64,000 nt of DNA, from the NCBI GenBank assembly GCA_902782125.1, contig CACZMA010000001.1, positions 62,001-126,000 of the forward strand. Reading direction: 5' to 3'. Made by a program: the position numbers and the translations under genes. The DNA comes from Oscillospiraceae bacterium (GTDB lineage: Bacteria > Bacillota > Clostridia > Saccharofermentanales > Saccharofermentanaceae). Numbering within the stretch: the stretch's first letter is position 1; the number at the start of each line of letters is the position of its first letter. The notes below the pieces were generated by a model. The model saw only the letters and a program-made list of their open reading frames with translations. It did no database searches and was not told where the DNA came from. Positions 8,920 through 16,422 of this stretch are shown here, one piece after another.

Positions 8920-9624
8920 TCAGACCGTTATATAAGCTTTTATCTTATCGAACTTGGCGTCTCCTATTCCGGAGACGTTCTTTATCTCTTCAATACTGGC
9001 AAAGGGAGATGTCTCGCGGTAATCGATTATCGACTGGGCATAGACCTCTCCTATCCCCGGGAGCGTCATAAGCTCTTCCTTACCCGCCGTATTGATGTTG
9101 ATCAGAGAAGCACTCTCCTGCTGGCTCCCTGTATCTTCTCCCCACAGATACTCGTCATCGTCACGAATTATGTCTTCCTGTATCTCAAAGACCGCTTCAG
9201 ACACAGACTCGTCTGTCTGACTGCAGTCCGGTATAAACACAGACACATTGGAATCTATCTCATAGACCAGATTGATCTTGGTGATATCGGCATTCTCAGT
9301 AAAGCCGCCTGCGCATTCCACAACATCGTTAAGGATCACTCCCTCGGGCAGTTCATAGACACCCGGCATGGCAACCGCACCGCAGATATAGACCTGCACC
9401 ATTGCCGGAGCTGATGTGTCCTCTGTCAAGGACGGCTCAGCAGTCTGTTCTGTATCCTGATAAGATGCATCCGAAGGCATGATGATACTCTCGCCTTTGA
9501 TCGTACTGATGAACGTGTCTCCGGTACCGTTGACGAGCAACTTATATGCAAGGCTCAACAGCGCGATCAGTATAAATGCTGCCGGATAGATGAATGTCTT
9601 CAGTTTTTCCTTCTTGATCTTCAT
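8920..9624 (-). CDS. comEA: ComEA-like protein: membrane anchor, SLBB domain, helix-hairpin-helix pair
   Basis: A 234-residue protein with one transmembrane segment near residues 10-30, a Ser/Thr/Glu linker, an SLBB-type domain (VYICGAVAMPGVYELPEG, about residues 78-145), an acidic linker and a C-terminal tandem helix-hairpin-helix DNA-binding region (NTAGKEELMTLPGIGEVYAQ). ComEA is the surface DNA receptor of competence systems and hands single strands to ComEC. No comEC or comEB is adjacent, so whether uptake works here is unknown. I used the ATG at 9624; the longer TTG-started frame has no support. The gene appears leaderless with phased A-tracts upstream. Confidence 0.85.
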   Translation of the reverse strand: MKIKKEKLKTFIYPAAFILIALLSLAYKLLVNGTGDTFISTIKGESIIMPSDASYQDTEQTAEPSLTEDTSAPAMVQVYICGAVAMPGVYELPEGVILNDVVECAGGFTENADITKINLVYEIDSNVSVFIPDCSQTDESVSEAVFEIQEDIIRDDDEYLWGEDTGSQQESASLININTAGKEELMTLPGIGEVYAQSIIDYRETSPFASIEEIKNVSGIGDAKFDKIKAYITV

Positions 9625-9630
9625 GCACAA

Positions 9631-9639
9631 AGGATAGCA
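9631..9639 (-). promoter_or_regulatory. Extended -10 (TGCTATCCT) before leaderless comEA-like start
   Basis: TGC plus TATCCT ends six bases before the ATG at 9624, with no ribosome binding site. Confidence 0.5.
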
Positions 9640-9642
9640 TGC

Positions 9643-9690
9643 AAAAAGGGGCAGAAAACCCGACAAAAACCGACAAAAACCGACAAAACC
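9643..9690. repeat. Five helically phased A-tracts with three tandem CGACAAAAAC-like units
   Basis: A-tracts begin at 9643, 9655, 9665, 9675 and 9685, that is at 12, 10, 10 and 10 base steps. The last three sit in near-identical 10-base tandem units (9661-9690). On the minus strand these T-tracts lie upstream of the comEA -10, where bent DNA or an UP element can raise promoter strength. Confidence 0.6.
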
Positions 9691-9697
9691 CAGGGTT

Positions 9698-10315
9698 TTA
9701 TCTTCTGAAGTCCAGACGCACCAAAGCCTTGCCGTTAGGGAGTTTGAAGGCTTTCTGAATGATCAGCTCATAACCGGCTGTCTGCATCTTGCCGATCAGC
9801 GCATCTTCTTCCATCTGATGATGGACCTCATCAAGTCTGTCAAAGGAATGAAGATATGGAGAATCCGACACCCATCCTGCCGTATCCGTATTGATCTGAA
9901 TGACGCAGGATACATATTCTGCCCCGGTCTGTCTGACCGTCTCCAGGAAGACATCGTAGCCGATATACTCGATCAGCAGATCCGCGATCAGGAGCTGAGT
10001 CTTCGGCAGCTTACCTGCATCTCTGTTCAGATCCAGACAGATGCACTGAAGCACACCGGCAAGCTCAGGATGCCTCTGTTGTGCCGCATTAAGATATCCT
10101 TCGTTGATATCCACTCCGTAGACAGCCGTATACTTGCCCGTATCAACATGCTCCAGGCCGTTACCTCCTGCGACGCCGAGGATCATCGCGACAGATACAT
10201 CATGATCAGACAGTTGTCCCTTCATGATGCTGTTAAGCGTCTGGAGCTGATTTACGGATTCCAGACTCATATGATTCTCATAATCACCCAGAGGTATCTC
10301 TTTCCAGGGATTCAT
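9698..10315 (-). CDS. Class I SAM-dependent methyltransferase-like protein
   Basis: A 205-residue cytoplasmic protein with a Rossmann SAM-binding pattern: glycine-rich MILGVAGGNGLEH near residue 44 (motif I), YGVDINEGYL around 70 with the acidic residue that normally contacts the SAM ribose, and a CLDLNRDA stretch near 95. The substrate is not recognisable. It is the last gene of the MerR-controlled operon; its ATG overlaps the stop of the CMD-cupin gene by one base, which suggests coupled translation. It could also be a non-catalytic SAM-binding protein. Confidence 0.75.
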   Translation of the reverse strand: MNPWKEIPLGDYENHMSLESVNQLQTLNSIMKGQLSDHDVSVAMILGVAGGNGLEHVDTGKYTAVYGVDINEGYLNAAQQRHPELAGVLQCICLDLNRDAGKLPKTQLLIADLLIEYIGYDVFLETVRQTGAEYVSCVIQINTDTAGWVSDSPYLHSFDRLDEVHHQMEEDALIGKMQTAGYELIIQKAFKLPNGKALVRLDFRR

Positions 10316-11040
10316 CAGACTTTCTCACACCATTCTGTAGAAGTTTCTTCTCCGGCGATCTCTATTGCCAGATGCGAGAACCACGAATCGTCTGCCGCGC
10401 CGTGCCAGTGCTTGACGTTTGCAGGGATATTGATGACCGTTCCCGGAGTCATCTCCACAGGCTCCTTGCCCCACTCCTGATAGTAACCTCTGCCTCCAAC
10501 GCAGATCAGCATCTGACCGCCGCCCTTGCTCGCATGATGAATATGCCAGTGATTCTTACACCCCGGCTCGAAAGTAACATTGAAAACCGGTATCTGCTCC
10601 GTCGTAACGGGCGCGAGATAGCTCTGTCCCTCAAAGAACTCGCCATAGGGATTCGGCTCTCCTATCGGGAAGAAGATCGTGTTCTGATATCTGTCCTTAT
10701 CCGATGTCTCAGGCATCTGGTCGTTATAGACTTCCTTGGCAAGATTGAATACTACCCATGCCTTGGGCCAGCCTGCATAGAATGCCACATGGGTAATGAC
10801 TGCTGCGATCTCCGTCTGAGTCACACCGTTGTTCTTTGCATTTTGTATGTGATACTTAAGACTGGAATCAGTAATGCCCTGAGACATCAATGCAACAACC
10901 GTGATGATCGACCTGGTCTTCAGATCCAGATCCCCGTTATTCCAGTTCTCTCCGAAGAGCACATCATCATTAAAATGCGCGAATTCAGGCGCAAAGCTGC
11001 CGAGCTGGTCTCTGCCTGCTGTTTGAACGATCTTAGTCAT
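10315..11040 (-). CDS. Carboxymuconolactone decarboxylase (AhpD-like) domain fused to a cupin
   Basis: A 241-residue two-domain protein. Residues about 1-105 are CMD/AhpD-like (LKTRSIITVVALMSQG and a helical stretch ending HVAFYAGWPKAW). Residues about 125-235 form a cupin barrel with NHWHIHHASKGGG and GTVINIPANVKHWHGA, giving several histidines and a glutamate suited to a metal. The CMD half lacks the CxxC of peroxidatic AhpD, so a thiol-peroxidase role is unlikely. Such fusions are frequent beside MerR regulators and flavodoxins in Clostridia; their chemistry is mostly undetermined. It has a good AGGAGG site before its ATG and sits in the AdhR-like operon. Confidence 0.88.
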   Translation of the reverse strand: MTKIVQTAGRDQLGSFAPEFAHFNDDVLFGENWNNGDLDLKTRSIITVVALMSQGITDSSLKYHIQNAKNNGVTQTEIAAVITHVAFYAGWPKAWVVFNLAKEVYNDQMPETSDKDRYQNTIFFPIGEPNPYGEFFEGQSYLAPVTTEQIPVFNVTFEPGCKNHWHIHHASKGGGQMLICVGGRGYYQEWGKEPVEMTPGTVINIPANVKHWHGAADDSWFSHLAIEIAGEETSTEWCEKV

Positions 11041-11055
11041 ATCAAGCCTCCTGCA

Positions 11056-12036
11056 TTACAGATATTTGTTATAGAAACTCTCGATCTTATCGAAGGGGAT
11101 CACTTCAAGATTATCATACAGATCCGTGTGAACCGCATCCGGAATGATCATGAGCTCCTTATTATCAGTATACTTACTGTCCTTCACCATATTCTCATAG
11201 GCATCCTTCGAGAAATAGCATGAATGGGCTTTCTCTCCGTGGATGATGAGAACCGCACTTCTGATCTCGTTTGAATACTTGAGTATGGGCTGATTCATGA
11301 ACGACTGGCATCCTGTGACATTCCATCCGTCATTGGAATTAAGAGACCTCTCATGATATGCCCTGCCCTTATAGTATTCGCTGTAATCCTTTACGAAGAA
11401 AGGAGCGTCTTCAGGCACGGGGAGCGGCAGACATCCGCCCGCACGCTTATGAGAACTGTTCTTCAGATCCTCAATACGCTGCGCACAGAGCGCCTTCTTC
11501 TTCTCATATCTCTGTTCTTCAGAGTCCTCGGAATCAAAGTAACCGTTGGCGTTAACGCGTGTCATGTCATACATGGTCGCCGTAACAGTAGCCTTGATCC
11601 TTGTATCGAGAGCTGCAGTGTTAAGTGCCATACCGCCCCAGCCGCAGATGCCGAGAATACCGATACGTTCGGGATCTGCTTTCTCGCAGAGCGACAGGAA
11701 ATCCACCGCCGCCATGAAGTCTTCCGTGTTGATATCGGGAGATGCCATATATCTGGGTTCCCCGCTGCTCTCGCCGGTAAATGACGGATCAAACGCTATC
11801 GTAAGGAACCCCCTCTCTGCCAGTATCTGCGCATAAAGTCCGGAGCACTGCTCCTTTACTGCACCGAACGGTCCTGATACCGCTATGGCAGGAAGCTTGC
11901 TCTCCGCATCTTTGGGCACATACATATCCGCCGCCAGTGTGATCCCGTAGCGGTTTTCAAAGGTCACCTTGCTGTGTTCGACCATGTCGCTCTTCGGGAA
12001 AGTCTTATCCCATTCATTTGTAAGATTCAATGTCAT
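11056..12036 (-). CDS. Alpha/beta hydrolase with Cys nucleophile motif (YcjY/DLH-like)
   Basis: A 326-residue cytoplasmic alpha/beta hydrolase. An N-terminal strand set (ITLAADMYVPKDA) leads to a nucleophile elbow GILGICGWGG at about residue 150, G-x-C-x-G as in dienelactone hydrolases rather than the usual Ser. The likely acid and base are in LIHGEKAHS (about 270) and the C-terminal IPDAVHTDLYD. The substrate is unknown; the family includes esterases and lactonases. AGGAGG lies before the ATG. Its place after a thiol-sensing MerR gene and a flavodoxin suggests a detoxification or repair role, which is inference. Confidence 0.88.
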   Translation of the reverse strand: MTLNLTNEWDKTFPKSDMVEHSKVTFENRYGITLAADMYVPKDAESKLPAIAVSGPFGAVKEQCSGLYAQILAERGFLTIAFDPSFTGESSGEPRYMASPDINTEDFMAAVDFLSLCEKADPERIGILGICGWGGMALNTAALDTRIKATVTATMYDMTRVNANGYFDSEDSEEQRYEKKKALCAQRIEDLKNSSHKRAGGCLPLPVPEDAPFFVKDYSEYYKGRAYHERSLNSNDGWNVTGCQSFMNQPILKYSNEIRSAVLIIHGEKAHSCYFSKDAYENMVKDSKYTDNKELMIIPDAVHTDLYDNLEVIPFDKIESFYNKYL

Positions 12037-12054
12037 ATTCGGTTCCTCCTGATA

Positions 12055-12576
12055 TTAAACAATTCCGTTTGCCTTGAGCCACTTCTCGAGTGCCGGCTTC
12101 GAATCAGCCGCTCTGCTGCCGTTGATCGACAGACCGTCTTTGACGTCAGCACCTTTCGCGTATTTCTTTATGTCACTCTCGGAAGATCCCATTCCGCTTC
12201 CTTCATTCGTACAGAACGGCAGGATGGTCTTACCCGTAAAGTCGAACTTCTCAAGGAATGTAACGACAGCCATGGGTATCGTGCCCCAGTAGTTCGGATA
12301 TCCGAGAACTATAGTGTCATACTGATCGATGCTGTCAGGAACGCTCACCAGTTCCGGTCTTCTGCCTTCCCTGAGGTCCTTCTTAGCCTCATCGATGCAG
12401 GTCAGGTACACCGGCGAATACGGCTCTCTCATCTCGATCTTGAACATGTCTGATCCGATCAGTTCATTAGCAAGGCCGGCCGCGACCTCAGTGTTGCCTG
12501 TCTCGATGTATCTCATGGCACCGCCGAAATAATTCTCGTCTGCTCTTGAGAAGAATACTGTCAATGTCTTTGCCAT
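12055..12576 (-). CDS. Flavodoxin (Flavodoxin_4 family)
   Basis: A 173-residue FMN-binding electron carrier. The start TVFFSRADENYFGG holds the phosphate loop, YDTIVLGYPNYWGTIP (about 86-101) the aromatic loop around the isoalloxazine ring, and ILPFCTNEGSGMGSS the third flavin-contact loop. There is no signal peptide. AAGGAGG lies before the ATG. The neighbouring frame upstream (12590-13005) is a broken relative with a lipoprotein leader, so this is the only intact flavodoxin of the operon. Confidence 0.9.
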   Translation of the reverse strand: MAKTLTVFFSRADENYFGGAMRYIETGNTEVAAGLANELIGSDMFKIEMREPYSPVYLTCIDEAKKDLREGRRPELVSVPDSIDQYDTIVLGYPNYWGTIPMAVVTFLEKFDFTGKTILPFCTNEGSGMGSSESDIKKYAKGADVKDGLSINGSRAADSKPALEKWLKANGIV

Positions 12577-12589
12577 ATCTTTGTCCTCC

Positions 12590-13005
12590 TTATAATCCCA
12601 GGCTTTCTATCCATTCAGTTAATTCAGCTTCTGACACATCGCTGTCAAACCGCTTGCCTTCCAGCCAGTTACCGCTTCCGGCATTCGCTGCCAGATTCGT
12701 ACCGCTCGAACCTATATCGCTGCTTCCGGATGTTCCGTCACATCTGCTATCCTGTCAGCCACTCCCTTGGTAGTACCCGTACAGGAGAAAACAACTACCA
12801 GTGTATCTGCGCCGCTTTCGGTGATATCATTCGTATCTGAGGCTTCCGATGATACTGCCGTGTCTTCTGTCTCACTCTCGGTTACGGCTGCAGCGGTCTC
12901 TTCCTCACTGCTCTGTTCGCTCGGCGCCTCTGCAGATGCTGCACACGAAGCAAGCATGACTGCCGACATTACCAAACCTGTTATGGTCAATAAACGTCTA
13001 ATCAC
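12590..13005 (-). pseudogene. Broken lipoprotein-flavodoxin with internal deletion
   Basis: The 5' part starts at GTG 13005, with AGGAGG upstream, and encodes a lipoprotein signal (lipobox LASC), an acidic Ser/Thr/Glu linker and the first flavodoxin strand (TLVVVFSCTGTTKGVADRIAD). The frame then stops at 12712. In another frame, from about 12718 to the TAA at 12590-12592, lies the typical flavodoxin C-terminus (IGSSGTNLAANAGSG, then WLEGKRF and a final EWIESLGL). Compared with the intact neighbour, about 85 residues of the middle are missing and the junction is out of frame. The 5' end overlaps the MerR gene by four bases, so it was once a normal operon member. An assembly error is the alternative. 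Confidence 0.85.
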
Positions 13006-13397
13006 TTCTTATCCTCCTCATCATCAAACCACTTAAGGACATCGGTCTTCTGTGCAAGCTCGTAGCGGCCTATCTTATAGTCGAGCTTCTCCAGGGCTAT
13101 GTCATACTTCTTCCTTGCCTCGAGGATGGTCTCTCTGGCTTCCTTCAGGAGATTTGTCCTGGCATCTATCGTGGAATCACCTTCCCGGAAGAGCTTTACA
13201 TACTCAATGAGCATCTCCACGGGCATTCCCGCATCTCGAAAGCATATCGCGTTCTCAACCCAGCCAATATCTTCATCTCTGTAATCCCTGATGCCTCCGG
13301 CAGTTCTTGTCACCGGCGGTATAACTCCCACGCGCTCATAGTAACGCAGCGTATCCGCCGTAATGTCGTACTTCTCGCACACTTCCTTTATGGTCAT
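13002..13397 (-). CDS. MerR-family regulator, AdhR/NmlR-like thiol sensor
   Basis: A 131-residue one-component regulator: winged helix in residues 1-70 (TADTLRYYERVGVIPP, GIRDYRDEDI) and a coiled-coil dimer helix after about residue 78. From memory of Bacillus subtilis AdhR, Cys52 in NAICFRDAG aligns with the redox or electrophile sensing Cys52 of that protein; other close matches are IRDY and the LIEY..LF.EGD segment. I chose ATG 13397, with GGGAGG seven to eight bases upstream; the longer frame begins at a GTG inside that site. It heads an operon running to 9698 and has a MerR-type promoter at 13440-13470, so it is probably autoregulated. Confidence 0.88.
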   Translation of the reverse strand: MTIKEVCEKYDITADTLRYYERVGVIPPVTRTAGGIRDYRDEDIGWVENAICFRDAGMPVEMLIEYVKLFREGDSTIDARTNLLKEARETILEARKKYDIALEKLDYKIGRYELAQKTDVLKWFDDEEDKK

Positions 13398-13439
13398 TGC
13401 CGGCACCTCCCGTCACGATTTCTGTTAGCTGATGCTTAC

Positions 13440-13470
13440 ATTCTACAACTTGGAGTTAACTCTAAGTCAA
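13440..13470 (-). promoter_or_regulatory. MerR-type promoter with 19-bp spacer and embedded operator
   Basis: On the minus strand TTGACT (13465-13470) and TAGAAT (13440-13445) are 19 bases apart, the overlong spacing that MerR proteins correct by twisting DNA. The spacer holds the dyad CTTAGAGTTAACTCCAAG (13449-13466), symmetric except for one pair and close to the CTTGGAGT/ACTCCAAG type bound by NmlR/AdhR proteins. It faces the MerR gene and its operon. Confidence 0.85.
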
Positions 13471-13510
13471 GGGTGAATTCCCGTGATCGATATTAAATTT
13501 CCGACAACAA

Positions 13511-13535
13511 AAGAGCGGCCCGAAGGACCGCTCTT
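13511..13535 (-). terminator. Rho-independent terminator after rsfS
   Basis: AAGAGCGGTCC, a TTCG loop and GGCCGCTCTT form a ten-pair stem with one bulged T, followed on the minus strand by TTTTGTTG. It separates the ACT-hom-purD-nadD-rsfS group from the MerR operon. Confidence 0.85.
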
Positions 13536-13555
13536 CAACAGCATGTTATAACTCT

Positions 13556-13897
13556 TTACTGAGCTTCTTTGCTCTTGGTCTCCCAGAGCTTCTCGATGTT
13601 GTAGTTGGCTCTCTCCTCGGGATGGAAGATGTGTACCACGACATCCTTGTAGTCTACGAGAATCCAGCGGTCGCCGGATCTGCCTTCAACGTGATCGGCC
13701 ATGATGCCGTTATCTCTCTTAAGTACGAACTCCACTTCGTCAGCGAGTGCTTTGATCTGAGTGGTGGAATTACCGCTGCAGATAACAAAGTAATCTGCAA
13801 GAGTAGTCTTGCCTGTAACATCTATTGTCTCGATATCTATACCCTTCTTTGAATCAAGGATCTCTACTATTCTTTCAGCCAGTTCTTTGCTTTCCAT
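13556..13897 (-). CDS. rsfS: Ribosomal silencing factor RsfS
   Basis: A 113-residue RsfS (Iojap family). It binds ribosomal protein uL14 on the free 50S subunit and blocks joining with 30S when nutrients are scarce. Conserved segments are seen: DIETIDVTGKTTLADYFVIC, STTQIKALADEV, the EGRSGDRWILVDYKDVVVHIF core and the final NIEKLW. The ATG at 13897 has AAAGGAG six bases upstream; a longer frame to 13924 lacks a site. It follows the NadD-YqeK gene, the usual rsfS context in Firmicutes, and is closed by the terminator at 13511-13535. Confidence 0.95.
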   Translation of the reverse strand: MESKELAERIVEILDSKKGIDIETIDVTGKTTLADYFVICSGNSTTQIKALADEVEFVLKRDNGIMADHVEGRSGDRWILVDYKDVVVHIFHPEERANYNIEKLWETKSKEAQ

Positions 13898-13930
13898 TAA
13901 CTTCTCCTTTGAGTTTTCAATCATTATACA

Positions 13931-15151
13931 TTACATACCGAGGTCACGCATCAGATCAAGTGTCATCGGATGTATGTCTCTGCCATGTTTTATGAACTTG
14001 TCGCGTACCGAGCTGACCGTCATGCGCATGGCCTGATCGAGGTCACTTTCAGCCGCTATCCTTATATCCGTAAGGTCTGTATAAGTCCTTGACGGTTCGA
14101 TCTTATCTGCCAGATATACTATCTTCTCAAGAACTGACATATTGCCTCTTCCCGTAGTGTGATAGCAGACGGCATCCAGGATCTCCTTATCTTCGATGCC
14201 CATCTTATCGCGTGCAAATGTCGCACCGCCGGGCGAATGAAGGAGCTTCTTGTCGGTGAACACATCACCTGAGTACTCCCTTGCAAGGCGTCTCTGTTCG
14301 TCTATATCGAGTTCTTTGGCACAGTCATGGATGGCACCTGCGATAAGAGCCTTATCCTTGTCTGCTCCGAACACCTCAGCCAGGTGCGCCGAGAGTATGC
14401 CGACGTTAAGCGTATGCAGGAGCCTCTTCTCGCCGAGATACTTATACATCAGTACGGAATAATCGAAGAATTGCTTCTTAGCCTCGTCGCTGACGCCTTC
14501 GAGCCTTGTGTTCTCAGAATAAAGAGCATGTGTCTTTATGAAGTCCAGCACAGGTTCAGGACACATGTCGAATCTGTCGTCTCTGACGATGCCGGAAGAC
14601 GAACACTCAACGCCGTCCAGCCTGAACACTTCGATATCTCCGCCGAGATTCTTCCTGATGGAGCGTGAGCAGACTTCTATATCCGTGTCATCACCGGGTC
14701 TTGCCGCCACCAGGAGCGTTGCCATATCGAGGATCTCTCCGGGCTTATACCATGTCTCGAAAGTGGCAAGGGTATCAGAACCCATCAGCCAGTAGAACTT
14801 GTGGTCTTCGGATGCTTTCTTGGACTTTACTCCGCTGCCTTCAAGGAAAGCCTTGATGTATCCGGGTTCAGTCAGAGCCTTGAGAGTAAGCACGGTATAG
14901 GACACGCCTTCAATGCCGAATTCGACATCACTGGTATAGACATTCTTAATTCCGAGAGTCTCGATGCAGTCCCTGACCATATAGTAGCGGTAAGGAGCCG
15001 GAAGTATCGATGTATATCTCTTGAAGGAATTGCATACTGAAGGGACCGTAATGACGCAGTCCACAATGCCGCTCTTAAGGGCGCTCCTGATCATCGCGAG
15101 ATGACCGTTGTGGAATGGGTCGAACGAACCTCCGTATATACCTATCCTCAT
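13931..15151 (-). CDS. nadD: Nicotinate-nucleotide adenylyltransferase fused to YqeK HD hydrolase
   Basis: A 406-residue fusion. Residues 1 to about 200 are NadD (GGSFDPFHNGH nucleotide-binding motif at 7-17; the usual ISSTxIR appears as CSSSGIVR), which makes deamido-NAD from nicotinate mononucleotide and ATP. Residues about 215-406 are YqeK-like, an HD-domain Ap4A hydrolase giving two ADP: LLHTLNVG with the first His, AGAIHDCAKELD with the HD pair, and CYHTTGRGNMS. In most Firmicutes nadD and yqeK are separate adjacent genes followed by rsfS; here the order is kept but the first two are joined in frame. The start lies one base after the purD stop. Confidence 0.95.
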   Translation of the reverse strand: MRIGIYGGSFDPFHNGHLAMIRSALKSGIVDCVITVPSVCNSFKRYTSILPAPYRYYMVRDCIETLGIKNVYTSDVEFGIEGVSYTVLTLKALTEPGYIKAFLEGSGVKSKKASEDHKFYWLMGSDTLATFETWYKPGEILDMATLLVAARPGDDTDIEVCSRSIRKNLGGDIEVFRLDGVECSSSGIVRDDRFDMCPEPVLDFIKTHALYSENTRLEGVSDEAKKQFFDYSVLMYKYLGEKRLLHTLNVGILSAHLAEVFGADKDKALIAGAIHDCAKELDIDEQRRLAREYSGDVFTDKKLLHSPGGATFARDKMGIEDKEILDAVCYHTTGRGNMSVLEKIVYLADKIEPSRTYTDLTDIRIAAESDLDQAMRMTVSSVRDKFIKHGRDIHPMTLDLMRDLGM

Positions 15152-15152
15152 G

Positions 15153-16409
15153 TCAGGCCTGAAGTGTCCTTCCTATGTCGTGGCGGAAATGCATGTCCTG
15201 GAAGGATATTTTCGCGACGCCCTCGTATGCACCGTCAATAGCCTCATCCAGTGTATCGCCTTCATCGTATACGCAGAGGACACGGCCGCCGCTTGTAACG
15301 AGCTTGCCGTCCTTAAGCGCCGTACCTGCCTGGAATACGAGCTTGCCGCAGGTATCGATGCCTGTGATCTCGTAGCCTTTCGCGTAGCTCTGGGGATATC
15401 CGCCGGAAGCCATGACAACAACGCAGGAGCACTTGTTCTTCCACTTGAAGTCGACCTTATCGAGAGTACCATCGATACAGGCATCAACGATATCCAGCAG
15501 GCTGTTCTCGAGAAGGGGCAGTACTGCCTGTGCCTCGGGATCTCCGAACCTTGCGTTGTACTCGACAACTTTCGGACCTTCCGGAGTAAGCATCAGGCCG
15601 AAATATATAACACCCTTGAACGGTCTTCCCTCTGCCTTGAGAGCTTCTACCGTAGGTGTGATGATCTCATTCTGGATCCTTGCCTTAAGTTCGTCCGTCA
15701 TGTCAGCGCCGGGTGTAACAGCGCCCATGCCGCCGGTGTTGAGGCCTTCGTCATGATCGTAGGCTCTCTTGTGGTCTCTTGAAGAGATCATGGGAACGCA
15801 AGTGTTGCCGTCAGCAAAAGCAAGAACGGTAAGCTCCGGACCTGTCATGCACTCTTCGATGACAATGGTGGAGCCGGCATTGCCGAACTTCTTGTCTTCC
15901 ATCATGTCCTTTACAGCCTGCTTAGCCTCATCAAGAGTCTGAGCAATGATGACGCCCTTGCCGAGCGCGAGGCCGTCGCACTTGATTACGATCGGCATCG
16001 GCTGAGTCTCAAGGTAATCCAGGGCCTTGTTCTCGTCGTCGAAGATCTCATATCTCGCGGTAGGAATGGAATACTTCTTCATGAGCTGCTTGGAGAAAGC
16101 CTTGGAACCTTCGATGATGGCAGCATTTGCCTTGGGGCCGAAGCTCCTGAGACCTGCTTCCTCCATCTTATCTACCATGCCCATGGCGAGCGGGTCGTCG
16201 GGTGCAACGAAGACGAGATCGAAGTTCTCTTTCCTGGCATATTCGACCATTCCTTCGATGTCTGTTGCCTTGATATCCACACAGGTAGCAATGGATGCGA
16301 TGCCGCCGTTGCCGGGAGCGCAGTAAAGCTCAGTTACCCTGGGATCCTGCTTGAGCTTCCAGCATATAACGTGCTCTCTTCCGCCGCCGCCTACTACTAA
16401 TACCTTCAT
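15153..16409 (-). CDS. purD: Phosphoribosylamine-glycine ligase
   Basis: A 418-residue PurD (GARS), the ATP-grasp ligase that joins phosphoribosylamine and glycine in purine synthesis. Evidence: MKVLVVGGGGREH at the start, the ATP-grasp core IVIKCDGLALGKGVI, the catalytic segment YNARFGDPEAQAVLP and length as usual. GGAGGACATGACATG gives a good ribosome binding site. It sits between hom and nadD-yqeK rather than in a pur cluster, so regulation with other purine genes is not evident here. Confidence 0.97.
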   Translation of the reverse strand: MKVLVVGGGGREHVICWKLKQDPRVTELYCAPGNGGIASIATCVDIKATDIEGMVEYARKENFDLVFVAPDDPLAMGMVDKMEEAGLRSFGPKANAAIIEGSKAFSKQLMKKYSIPTARYEIFDDENKALDYLETQPMPIVIKCDGLALGKGVIIAQTLDEAKQAVKDMMEDKKFGNAGSTIVIEECMTGPELTVLAFADGNTCVPMISSRDHKRAYDHDEGLNTGGMGAVTPGADMTDELKARIQNEIITPTVEALKAEGRPFKGVIYFGLMLTPEGPKVVEYNARFGDPEAQAVLPLLENSLLDIVDACIDGTLDKVDFKWKNKCSCVVVMASGGYPQSYAKGYEITGIDTCGKLVFQAGTALKDGKLVTSGGRVLCVYDEGDTLDEAIDGAYEGVAKISFQDMHFRHDIGRTLQA

Positions 16410-16422
16410 GTCATGTCCTCCG

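Noticed and set aside
12712..13005. A functional short acidic lipoprotein
   Set aside because: The sequence after its stop is the C-terminus of the same flavodoxin family in another frame, so it is better read as a broken gene.
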